From Alphaproteobacteria bacterium (lineage in GTDB: Bacteria > Pseudomonadota > Alphaproteobacteria > UBA8366): 64,000 bases of DNA. The DNA lies in contig JAJFJD010000020.1 of NCBI GenBank assembly GCA_021774335.1, positions 186,001-250,000 of the forward strand, given 5' to 3'. The position numbers were made by a program, and so were the translations under genes. Positions 9,191 through 16,429 of this stretch are shown here, piece by piece (within the stretch, counting starts at the first letter, position 1; every line of letters starts with the position of its first letter). The notes beneath the pieces are model-generated. The model had not been told where the DNA came from and ran no database searches. It saw only the letters and a list, made by a program, of their open reading frames with translations.

Positions 9191-9243
9191 ATACTTGATG
9201 ATTTCAGCATATGTCTTAAACATATGCTTCATAGAACAAGTAT
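9191..9243. repeat. Nested symmetric inverted repeat upstream of the epimerase
   Basis: Two inverted repeats share one centre. The inner arms AGCATATG (9206-9213) and CATATGCT (9221-9228) flank a 7-base loop. The outer arms ATACTTG (9191-9197) and CAAGTAT (9237-9243) are separated from the inner arms by 8 bases on each side. The element ends 34 bases before the GTG start at 9278. It could be a DNA operator or a 5-prime leader RNA structure; there is no U tail, so it is not an intrinsic terminator. Confidence 0.6.
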
Positions 9244-9277
9244 CGACGCCACTATTCTCTAATTTTAAGGTGATCTC

Positions 9278-10312
9278 GTGCAGCTAGAAAAATTCAACAA
9301 TCGCAACGTCTTAGTGATTGGCGGGGCGGGCTATATCGGTTCGGTCCTCGTTGGCAAGCTGATGCAGGCAGGCGCTAAGGTTCGCGTGCTTGACCATTTG
9401 ATTTACGACAATGGTTACTCGCTTCAGCATTATTTCGACGAACCCAATTTCTCGTTCATCAACGACGATTTCTGTGATGGCAAGGTTCTCAACAGTGCAT
9501 TGGATGGGATGACGGATGTCGTCCTTTTGGCCTCGCTCGTGGGTGATCCGATTTGTAAGCGCTATCCGGAATTGGCCGTCAAGGTCAACCGCGACGCGAC
9601 GCATCATCTAATCGATTCAATGGCGGAAAAAGGCACCGAACGCTTCACCTTCGCCTCGACATGCAGCAACTACGGCATTCACGAAGGCGACGCGCTGGCC
9701 ACCGAAACGTCGGACTTGAACCCGCAGTCGATCTACGCGGAGACCAAGATTGCCGTCGAGACCTACATTCTCGAGAACGCGGCGAAGCTTCCGTATTCGC
9801 CGACGATCCTGCGCTTCGCGACGGCCTATGGCTTTTCGCCCCGCATGCGGTTCGACCTTACCGTCTCGCATTTCGCGAGCGAACTCGCGGTCGGCGGTTC
9901 CTTGGACGTATACGACCCCGACACGTGGCGGCCGTATTGCCATGTTCGCGACCTCTCGAAAGCGATCATGACCGTCCTGGCCGAGGACAAAGCCAATGTC
10001 AGCGGCGAAGTGTTCAATGTCGGTGACACCGGCCAGCAGTTCACTAAACGGATGATCGTTGACGAGGCGCTCAAGCATATCGGCGAGCGGGAAGTCAGCT
10101 ATGTGTCCGGCGACACGGACCCCCGCAACTACCGTGTCTCGTTCGACAAGGTCGCCAAGCAGATCGATTTCACCTGCGACTACAGCGTCGAACGGTACGT
10201 GCCCAGCCTGATCAATGCGGTTCAGAACGGCGTCTTCACGCCAAGCCGCAGCGGCAATCGGTATGGCAACTACGAGATCCCGGAATCGATCGCGAAAGTT
10301 GCTGCCGGCTAA
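9278..10312 (+). CDS. NAD-dependent sugar epimerase/dehydratase (extended SDR)
   Basis: A 344-residue extended short-chain dehydrogenase acting on a nucleotide sugar in the cytoplasm. The Rossmann glycine motif is GGAGYIGS near residue 16, and the catalytic tyrosine and lysine are in SIYAETK near residue 150, with a serine or threonine in FASTCSNYG. The NVGDTGQQ segment is typical of the substrate-binding C-terminal half. Start is GTG with TTTTAAGGTG as Shine-Dalgarno 5-10 bases upstream. It may work with the aminotransferase and nucleotidyltransferase at 10.6-12.5 kb, but these lie on the opposite strand. It ends before the terminator at 10353-10392. The exact reaction (epimerisation, reduction or dehydration) is unknown. 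Confidence 0.87.
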   Translation: MQLEKFNNRNVLVIGGAGYIGSVLVGKLMQAGAKVRVLDHLIYDNGYSLQHYFDEPNFSFINDDFCDGKVLNSALDGMTDVVLLASLVGDPICKRYPELAVKVNRDATHHLIDSMAEKGTERFTFASTCSNYGIHEGDALATETSDLNPQSIYAETKIAVETYILENAAKLPYSPTILRFATAYGFSPRMRFDLTVSHFASELAVGGSLDVYDPDTWRPYCHVRDLSKAIMTVLAEDKANVSGEVFNVGDTGQQFTKRMIVDEALKHIGEREVSYVSGDTDPRNYRVSFDKVAKQIDFTCDYSVERYVPSLINAVQNGVFTPSRSGNRYGNYEIPESIAKVAAG

Positions 10313-10352
10313 AAACCGGTCCGTTACCGCACGGCATTCAGATCGCCGAACC

Positions 10353-10392
10353 AAACCGCTCCACGCCATCGCGCGGGGCGGTTTTCTTTTGC
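10353..10392 (+). terminator. Intrinsic terminator after the epimerase
   Basis: AAACCGCTCC (10353-10362) pairs with GGGGCGGTTT (10375-10384) with one wobble and a 12-base loop, followed by TTCTTTT. It lies 40 bases after the epimerase stop codon. Confidence 0.75.
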
Positions 10393-10516
10393 ACGACGAT
10401 TAAATTTTCGCCGACCGTCCGACCAAGATCCGCCGGGACGTTGCCCGGATATCTGCCAGAAAACCTACCCATTCCCCTGCCCCCATTCTTAGCCGCAGAT
10501 CGGCACGCCGAAACGG

Positions 10517-10544
10517 AAAAGGGCGCCAACCGGCGCCCTTTTTT
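10517..10544. terminator. Perfect bidirectional intrinsic terminator
   Basis: AAAAGGGCGCC (10517-10527) and GGCGCCCTTTT (10532-10542) form a perfect 11-base-pair stem with loop AACC and extra T residues. It serves the minus-strand aminotransferase ending at 10585 and can also stop plus-strand read-through. It is a near copy of the terminator at 4839-4864. Confidence 0.88.
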
Positions 10545-10584
10545 CAATGAGTATCGTACCGGATAGTCGGTACTGGCGGGTCGG

Positions 10585-11721
10585 CTAGGATTTGCCCAAG
10601 GCGTCCTTCACGGCGGTTACGACACGCGTGACATCGTAGGAATCGAGACCAGGATGCAGCGGCAGCGTCAACTGGCGCGCGCCGAATTCCTCGGTATTCG
10701 GCAGACTGATTTCGCCGAACCGCTCCAGAAAGTAACTGAAGGTATGGACCGGCGGGTAGTGAATGCTGCTTTGAATGCCTTCGGACTTCAAATGCTCCAT
10801 GACGGCGAGACGGTCGGTATCGACCGGCAGCACCGTGGGCATGATATGGCCGGATGAGATGTGATCACCATCGAAGGGCACAACCATCGTGTCCACCGAA
10901 GCGCCGAGCGCCGTCCGGTATTCGCCGATGATCGCGACCCGCTTGTCGTTCCACCCGGGCAACTCCTCGAGCTGAACCAAGCCCAACGCGGCGCGCAGCT
11001 CGTCAATTCGGTAATTGAAGCCGCACTCGACAACATCGTAGCTGACCGCACGGCCGCGAACGCGGTCCAGCGTAACGCTGGTCATACCATGCGTCCGCAT
11101 CTTACGAACCCGTTCCGCCACGCCAGCATCCCGCAGCAACACCATCCCGCCCTCGGCGGTCGTCATGTTCTTGTTGCCGAAGAAGCTGAAGGCAGCCGCG
11201 TCGCTGCCGTGTCCTGCCGCCGGAACGCCGGCAACATGCGCCGCGTCCTCGATCAGGAACAGGTCGTGCTTGTCCGCGAAACGGCGCCATTCGGCAACGT
11301 CCATCATGTAGCCGCCGTAATGCATAATAACGACTGCGCGCGTGCGATCGGTCACCTTGGCTTCCGCGTCGGCAAGCGACATATGCGGGCGCACGGCGGA
11401 TTCGACATCGACGAAAACCGGGTCAGCCCCGGCGTGCATGACGGTGTTCACGGTCGCCACGAACGTCATCGACGGCACGAGTACTTCGTCTCCGGCCCCA
11501 ACGCCAAGTGCGACCAGACTCAAATGCAGCGCTGCCGTCGCGGAACTCACCGCAACGGCGCGCTCTTGATCGGTCTGATGCAACTGACCGAACGCGGTTT
11601 CGAACTGGCGCACGCGATCTCCCATCGTGATCCAGCCGCTGTCGATCACAGCGTTGAGCGCATCTTTCTCTGCCTGGCCCAACCGGGGCGGACCAAGCTC
11701 AACGATACTGTTCTTATCCAC
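10585..11721 (-). CDS. DegT/DnrJ/EryC1/StrS family sugar aminotransferase
   Basis: A 378-residue PLP-dependent aminotransferase that converts a keto-sugar nucleotide to an amino sugar, usually with glutamate. The PLP-binding lysine lies in FSFFGNKNMTTAEGG near residue 185, the cofactor Asp in LIEDAAHVAG, and the N-terminal GDEVLVPSMTFVAT motif is intact. GAGGT is 8 bases before the start ATG. The upstream gene is the nucleotidyltransferase ending at 11740, 18 bases away, so the two form a small operon. Three other aminotransferases of this family occur at 37776, 47112 and 50070. Which keto-sugar it uses is unknown. Confidence 0.9.
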   Translation of the reverse strand: MDKNSIVELGPPRLGQAEKDALNAVIDSGWITMGDRVRQFETAFGQLHQTDQERAVAVSSATAALHLSLVALGVGAGDEVLVPSMTFVATVNTVMHAGADPVFVDVESAVRPHMSLADAEAKVTDRTRAVVIMHYGGYMMDVAEWRRFADKHDLFLIEDAAHVAGVPAAGHGSDAAAFSFFGNKNMTTAEGGMVLLRDAGVAERVRKMRTHGMTSVTLDRVRGRAVSYDVVECGFNYRIDELRAALGLVQLEELPGWNDKRVAIIGEYRTALGASVDTMVVPFDGDHISSGHIMPTVLPVDTDRLAVMEHLKSEGIQSSIHYPPVHTFSYFLERFGEISLPNTEEFGARQLTLPLHPGLDSYDVTRVVTAVKDALGKS

Positions 11722-11739
11722 GGTTACCTCGATTTATAC

Positions 11740-12450
11740 TTAGAGAAGTCCCTGCGCGGCCTTTTCCTGGGCCCGGCGCAAATCTTCGATCCGACCAATG
11801 TCGATCCAGTTCTTGGTGCGATCGAAAGCCATGACCCGCTCCTTTTTCTCGAGCAATGTCTCGATCAACCGATCGAACCCATAAGCCTCACCCTCGGGCA
11901 CGTAGTCGAGAATCCGCGGCTCCATGCAATAGACGCCGGTGCTCACGCAGAATTCTTCGGTCGGCTTCTCACGGAATCCGAAAACCTGTCCGTCGTCGAT
12001 TTCCATCACGCCATACTCGATCGAAACCGATTGTTTCGCGACGGCGACAGTCAGCAGGGATTCCGATTTCCGGTGAAACTCGATGAAATCGCTAACGTCC
12101 ATATCGACCGCAACGTCCGAGTTCGAGACAATGAAACTGGTATCCAGCTCAGAGGCAAAGAGGCGAAGTGGGCCGATCGTCCCCAGCGGTTCCGTTTCCG
12201 TGATGTAGTGGATTTTCAGACCATAGCGGCTGCCGTCGCCGCAATAGCTCTTGATCAGGCTGCTGATCTTGTTCTGCTCGCTCAGCGTAATATAGACATC
12301 GTCGACACCGGCCAAGGCAAACATCTCAATCAATTTGTCAGCGACGGTTCCATCGCCAATCGGCATCAATGCCTTCGGCAATACCGTCGAATAGGGATAA
12401 AGCCGGGTCCCTTGGCCACCCGCTTGAATGACCGCCTTGATACCGCTCAT
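11740..12450 (-). CDS. Sugar-phosphate nucleotidyltransferase
   Basis: A 236-residue cytoplasmic enzyme of the NTP_transferase family. The signature loop is AGGQGTRLYPYSTVLPKALMP near residue 10, and the metal-binding Asp pair appears in IVSNSDVAVDMD near 110. Its short length resembles single-domain glucose-1-phosphate cytidylyl-, thymidylyl- or mannose-1-phosphate guanylyltransferases without an extra LbH domain. It would activate the sugar later processed by the aminotransferase in the same operon. The transcript has GGATGGA upstream of ATG. The nucleotide base used cannot be decided here. Confidence 0.88.
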   Translation of the reverse strand: MSGIKAVIQAGGQGTRLYPYSTVLPKALMPIGDGTVADKLIEMFALAGVDDVYITLSEQNKISSLIKSYCGDGSRYGLKIHYITETEPLGTIGPLRLFASELDTSFIVSNSDVAVDMDVSDFIEFHRKSESLLTVAVAKQSVSIEYGVMEIDDGQVFGFREKPTEEFCVSTGVYCMEPRILDYVPEGEAYGFDRLIETLLEKKERVMAFDRTKNWIDIGRIEDLRRAQEKAAQGLL

Positions 12451-12649
12451 CGAAATCCATCCATCTGTTGGAAGTGCCCGTTCAAGCTACTTCATAAATG
12501 AATCAGTACTTAAATCGGTGGGGTCAAGATATGCCACATTGGTGGTACCCATTCTCAGATTATGGGACCGGTCGACGACAGGCTTGGCCGTCGGAAGAAT
12601 TTCCAAATTAACTAAATAATATCAATCTGTTATAATATCGTGCCGCCGA

Positions 12650-14146
12650 CTAGCGACTGTCAGCCGGTACGCTTGCCGACTGTCCGCTGTCGCCAAAATC
12701 ATCGATTGTATCGGCATGGCCGGAGCACGGCGACGACGGATCGCATGTCGGTCCCAACTCATCAAGGATTTCCGAAACGGTGGTATCGACCGACGTCCGA
12801 AACGAAGCCACGTTGGACTGTAGGGACGCAGCAATTTCCGCGCGGTTCGCGAACATCGACTTGATGCTCTCCAGCAAGGCGTCAGCGCTGAGACTGCCCA
12901 AGTCATGGACATAGTCCTCCAGATTAAGGCTGCGCAAAAGACCCCGCGTCTTGGTGCCCTGGTATTCGATCGCGATCGATGGTGTTCCAGCCGCCGCGGC
13001 CAACACGCAGGAATGGAACCGAGTTCCGATAACAATCTCGCATCGCCGATAAATATCGGCCAACGCGATCGGACCTAGGTCTTGGTCGATCACCTGCACC
13101 GGAACATCGCGTCGACGTAGCCGTTCGCTCAAATCGTCGATGAGTTGCATGTCGCTCGAGCCGTGGAACGTCGTCATATCCTGCAGAACGAAAACCGGCG
13201 TCGCACCGAGATCCTTATAGGTTCGCTCCAAAGCGTCCGTGAGGGCTGCGGTGTAGCTCTCCATGAGTGTGCGACCGCTGGAACCGTTCAGATCGCCATA
13301 GGGCCAGTTGACGACCGTAATGCCGACCAGCTTGCCGGTCACATGCTCCAAGTAGCGGGCACCCGACGGCTCCGGTTCGGTCAAGAATCCGATATCGGGC
13401 ATGACCGTGACATTTTCCGATAGGCCGAAGCCTTCCAACATCGCTCTGCTGATATCGTCGCGCACTACAACCTTGGAACAGCGTTTCAGGATATCGCGGA
13501 CACGACGGCCGTCGTTCTCACTCCGAATTCGGCCAATGCTCTGACCCAAGACGACGACCGGTGTGGTCGACCGCGTGCTAACGGAGATCATTTTGAGGAT
13601 ACGCCAGAAATACAGCCGGCCGCGGAGGCCGCCGGGCTCATTTCCTATATCATGCCCGCCCTTCATCAAGATCAGATCGGCTGATTGCAACGTTTCATAC
13701 GCCCGTGCCTGACTCGGGAACAGCATGCGCGCGACCCCTAATGGCAGGAAGGGGATAGAAAACACGGCGACTATACTCTTGAAAAGGCGGAATATTGCGG
13801 GAACATCCGACAGAATCCCGCTGGCGGTGTCATCTATATAAGGTGTCGGCAGAACCCCTTCGCGAACCTCAACGTTCTCTTGGCGGACGAACCGCGCGTG
13901 GTATTCAAAGCGCTTGTGGTCCTCCTGGTACATCGAATGGAGGACAATTTCCGCGTCGGGATAGTGCTGGCGAATCTTCCTGATGGTCGCCAACAAGACA
14001 GCGACCACTCCCTTGTTCGAATCGGAAAGGCAATGGGTTATGACCACGCGAAATTTGCGTGTTTTCTTACCCGCACGCCAATCGGTCCGCAGAATCCCCG
14101 GGACGGCGGGCATCAGGAAATTCAATATGGTTTCCAAAAATTCCAT
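12650..14146 (-). CDS. Polysaccharide pyruvyl transferase family protein
   Basis: A 498-residue GT-B-like protein of the PF04230 family, which adds pyruvate ketals from phosphoenolpyruvate to sugars in exopolysaccharides. Supporting segments are LILMKGGHDIG, VVVLGQSIG, the REDDISR-like VVVRDDISRAML, and the C-terminal VIGTRFHSCVLAAAAGTPSIAIEYQ block near residue 395 that is diagnostic of the family. It is longer than many members (about 350-400 residues); the last 60 residues are low-complexity Ser/Asp rich. It stands alone on the minus strand between AT-rich spacers. Some members act as glycosyltransferase-like proteins, so pyruvylation is probable rather than proven. Confidence 0.87.
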   Translation of the reverse strand: MEFLETILNFLMPAVPGILRTDWRAGKKTRKFRVVITHCLSDSNKGVVAVLLATIRKIRQHYPDAEIVLHSMYQEDHKRFEYHARFVRQENVEVREGVLPTPYIDDTASGILSDVPAIFRLFKSIVAVFSIPFLPLGVARMLFPSQARAYETLQSADLILMKGGHDIGNEPGGLRGRLYFWRILKMISVSTRSTTPVVVLGQSIGRIRSENDGRRVRDILKRCSKVVVRDDISRAMLEGFGLSENVTVMPDIGFLTEPEPSGARYLEHVTGKLVGITVVNWPYGDLNGSSGRTLMESYTAALTDALERTYKDLGATPVFVLQDMTTFHGSSDMQLIDDLSERLRRRDVPVQVIDQDLGPIALADIYRRCEIVIGTRFHSCVLAAAAGTPSIAIEYQGTKTRGLLRSLNLEDYVHDLGSLSADALLESIKSMFANRAEIAASLQSNVASFRTSVDTTVSEILDELGPTCDPSSPCSGHADTIDDFGDSGQSASVPADSR

Positions 14147-14392
14147 TATGCTACAATCAGTTACCCTTAAAAATATCTGCCCGTAAATTGCTTTCTACGC
14201 AGCACCTGCGGTGGATAACCGCCGGACCCGAAGTCCTCACTAACTCGGCTAACGCGGCATTGAGTCATCGAATTTCACTATAATGACCCATTAAAAAAAA
14301 AGCCCGTCATTTTACAATATACGACTGCCCTAACGGCATGAAACTGTACTAAATATCCACCCTAAACGGGTATATTCGGAAGCCATACACTT

Positions 14393-14429
14393 ATTAAGTT
14401 AACTGGATACCGACTTCAGTTAACTTAAT
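14393..14429. promoter_or_regulatory. Paired palindromes, possible operator
   Basis: The arms ATTAAGTTAACTG (14393-14405) and CAGTTAACTTAAT (14417-14429) are exact reverse complements around an 11-base spacer. Each arm itself contains the 8-base palindrome AGTTAACT, and their centres are 21 bases apart, two turns of B-DNA. A degenerate third copy (AGTTAATC) is at 14470-14477. This geometry suits a dimeric repressor or activator bound twice on one face; it also could form a hairpin. Confidence 0.5.
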
Positions 14430-14642
14430 GTCTCTATAATTGAAAAACACTATACTATACTCAATTTTAAGTTAATCAATCTGTGCTCGGAATGGATAAT
14501 GCTCCCATCAAGGAATGATTAAGGACGGCGCGGCACCGAAATTAATACGGTGTTTATATAAAATTGAGAGAATTCGATGAGACGTTCCGTATTCGGTTGA
14601 ATCCACGCAAAATTTTCTTTCCCGCGGCCAAGTGTCCACACG

Positions 14643-14792
14643 ATGAAGAATGCCTTGAATATCTTACATCGGCCATTGTCATATCCCAGTGGCGGTTCGA
14701 GCCTGCGCAGAGGTAGTGGAAGCCGCCCGTATGGCGATCTTTACCAGGACGGCAGGCCCAATGCGCGAATGCCGCTGGCGTTCATCAGCTAG
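14643..14792 (+). CDS. Possible 49-residue small protein upstream of the flippase
   Basis: ATG 14643 to TAG 14790 encodes 49 residues beginning MKNALNILHR and containing a Gly/Ser/Arg-rich middle. It ends 15 bases before the TTG start of the flippase, so it could be a leader or translationally linked small gene. There is no clear Shine-Dalgarno sequence and no recognised homologue, so it may equally be a degenerate remnant or chance frame. Confidence 0.15.
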   Translation: MKNALNILHRPLSYPSGGSSLRRGSGSRPYGDLYQDGRPNARMPLAFIS

Positions 14793-14807
14793 AGTGGAAG
14801 ATCCGGC

Positions 14808-16082
14808 TTGTTCCAGACACTGATCGATCGATTCCGCTCTCATAGCAGCCTGAATTGGGCCCTTTCGGACCAGGCGGTCGTTAGTGCGTCGAATCTTTTG
14901 ACGTCCGTCATTGTTGCCCGAATGGTGGGCATCGAGGAATTCGGGCGTTTCATGATCGCGTGGATCGTTATCCTTCTTTTCAAGGACTTGCAGACATCCC
15001 TGCTCGAACCCACGTTGATGAGCATCGGGCCGAAGCAGAAGCGGGAAGACCTGCCGAAATACTACGGTGCGGTCTTCACGCAGCAGGTTTTATTCACCGC
15101 GGCGAGTTTTCTAGTGGTTCTGATCGGCATGGCCGCATCCAGCGGCTTTTTCCCGGACCTGAACCTATGGGAACTTGTGCTGCCCCTCGCCGCCGCAGTC
15201 TTTGCCGATGAATTACAGGATTTTATGCGACGGTATTTTTATACCAACAACCGGCATGTCGCGGCTTTCTTCAACGATTTCATAAGTTATGTCAGCCGCC
15301 TCATTATCCTGTTTCTGCTATGGCAATACGCCCCAGTCCTGAGCGCGGGCGTGCTATGGGTCCTGTTCGGGTGCTCCATCGTCCCGGCCGCCTTGGGGAT
15401 GTTCATGCTCGATCGGTTCCAAATCGATCGCGCATGGTTGGCCACCATCGCCGAACGGCATTGGGCGGTGTCAAAATGGACGGTCGGCACATCCATTCTG
15501 CGTTGGCTCGCCGGGAACCTGATTGTCCTGATGGGGGGGGCGATGCTCGGCGCACAGGCGATCGGCGCCGTCCGGGCCGCAATGACCATTCTCGCCCCCA
15601 GAAATGTGTTGATTAACGGCCTGACGAATATTGTTATCGTGAAAGGGTCGACGATCCTGCACCACCACGGCACGCGGGACCTGCGGCGCTATCTCGCCAA
15701 GATCGGCGTCTTCATGACGGCATTCGATGTCTGTATCGCGCTTGTCGCGGTGATCTTCGCCGAGGAGATCATGTTCTATGTCTACGGTCCCGAATTCGTC
15801 CCATACACCTACCTGATCTACTGGCTCGCCGCGATCAACGTGGTCCAGATTACCGCCTTTCCTCTCGGCGCCGGCCTCAAGATATTCGAGTACACCAAGC
15901 CCTATTTCCTGAGCGCCATACTCGAAGCGACATTCGGCATCCTCGCCTCATACTTCCTCGTGCTGTATTTCGATCTGCATGGCGTGATGATCGGTCTCGC
16001 GGTGACCTGCGTTATTATGATCGTCTGCCTCGTTGGGCCTTGCCTAAAGCGATTGAACGCTGCTCAGCCGGCTATACCGTAA
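14808..16082 (+). CDS. Wzx-like polysaccharide flippase (MATE/MVF superfamily)
   Basis: A 424-residue inner-membrane protein with about 12 hydrophobic helices, of the oligosaccharidyl-lipid flippase type (MOP superfamily) that moves undecaprenyl-linked repeat units to the periplasm. The N terminus (NWALSDQAVVSASNLLTSVIVARMVG) and the following EFGRF are typical of Wzx-like proteins. The start is taken as TTG 14808 because GGAAG lies 7 bases upstream and the first helix begins near residue 20. It is transcribed alone from the AT-rich region and is followed by a hairpin at 16102-16123. The WbaP-like transferase at 19241 and the ligase at 5097 are the likely partners. Confidence 0.87.
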   Translation: MFQTLIDRFRSHSSLNWALSDQAVVSASNLLTSVIVARMVGIEEFGRFMIAWIVILLFKDLQTSLLEPTLMSIGPKQKREDLPKYYGAVFTQQVLFTAASFLVVLIGMAASSGFFPDLNLWELVLPLAAAVFADELQDFMRRYFYTNNRHVAAFFNDFISYVSRLIILFLLWQYAPVLSAGVLWVLFGCSIVPAALGMFMLDRFQIDRAWLATIAERHWAVSKWTVGTSILRWLAGNLIVLMGGAMLGAQAIGAVRAAMTILAPRNVLINGLTNIVIVKGSTILHHHGTRDLRRYLAKIGVFMTAFDVCIALVAVIFAEEIMFYVYGPEFVPYTYLIYWLAAINVVQITAFPLGAGLKIFEYTKPYFLSAILEATFGILASYFLVLYFDLHGVMIGLAVTCVIMIVCLVGPCLKRLNAAQPAIP

Positions 16083-16429
16083 CGCCAAACAGTCGAATTC
16101 ACGGACATCCGAACAGATGTCCGCATCCGGATTTGATCAGCCTACACACAGCGTTCTAGCTCGAAATCGCCATGCCTCGCACAGGCGAATCATACAATAG
16201 CCGTTGGCTCTCATCCGGTTTGATGTAATTGTATTGGCGATAGAAACTTAAGATTGACGAGTATAATTTTTCGCATTCCTGTACTATCAGGTCCCGTCAT
16301 TCGGCGCACCTCGAATGCGACGATTAACCAGGACGCTAGCGCTTTCATAATGAGTCGTATAAGACCGAACTATTCCGTCATGGGACAATGTTCCCTGGCA
16401 CGCATACAACGATCCTCTACGAGGGCAAA
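16083..16429. other. Intergenic region with a hairpin
   Basis: CGGACATC (16102-16109) and GATGTCCG (16116-16123) form an 8-base-pair hairpin 20 bases after the flippase stop, without a T run, so at best a weak or factor-dependent terminator. The rest should contain the promoter of the following SPOR-protein gene. An in-frame ATG at 16388 extends that gene by 14 codons. Confidence 0.4.

Larger units (their letters stand above)
14147..14807. other. AT-rich divergent intergenic region with operator-like palindromes
   Basis: A 660-base spacer between the divergently transcribed pyruvyl transferase and flippase genes. Bases 14280-14560 are distinctly AT-rich. It contains the paired AGTTAACT palindromes at 14393-14429 and, closer to the flippase, a 49-codon open frame (14643-14792) of doubtful meaning. 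Both promoters must lie here. Confidence 0.55.

Noticed and set aside
10861..12501. Long plus-strand open frame of 546 codons
   Set aside because: It lies antisense to the aminotransferase and nucleotidyltransferase genes, both of which have full sets of family motifs; its product has no recognisable domain.
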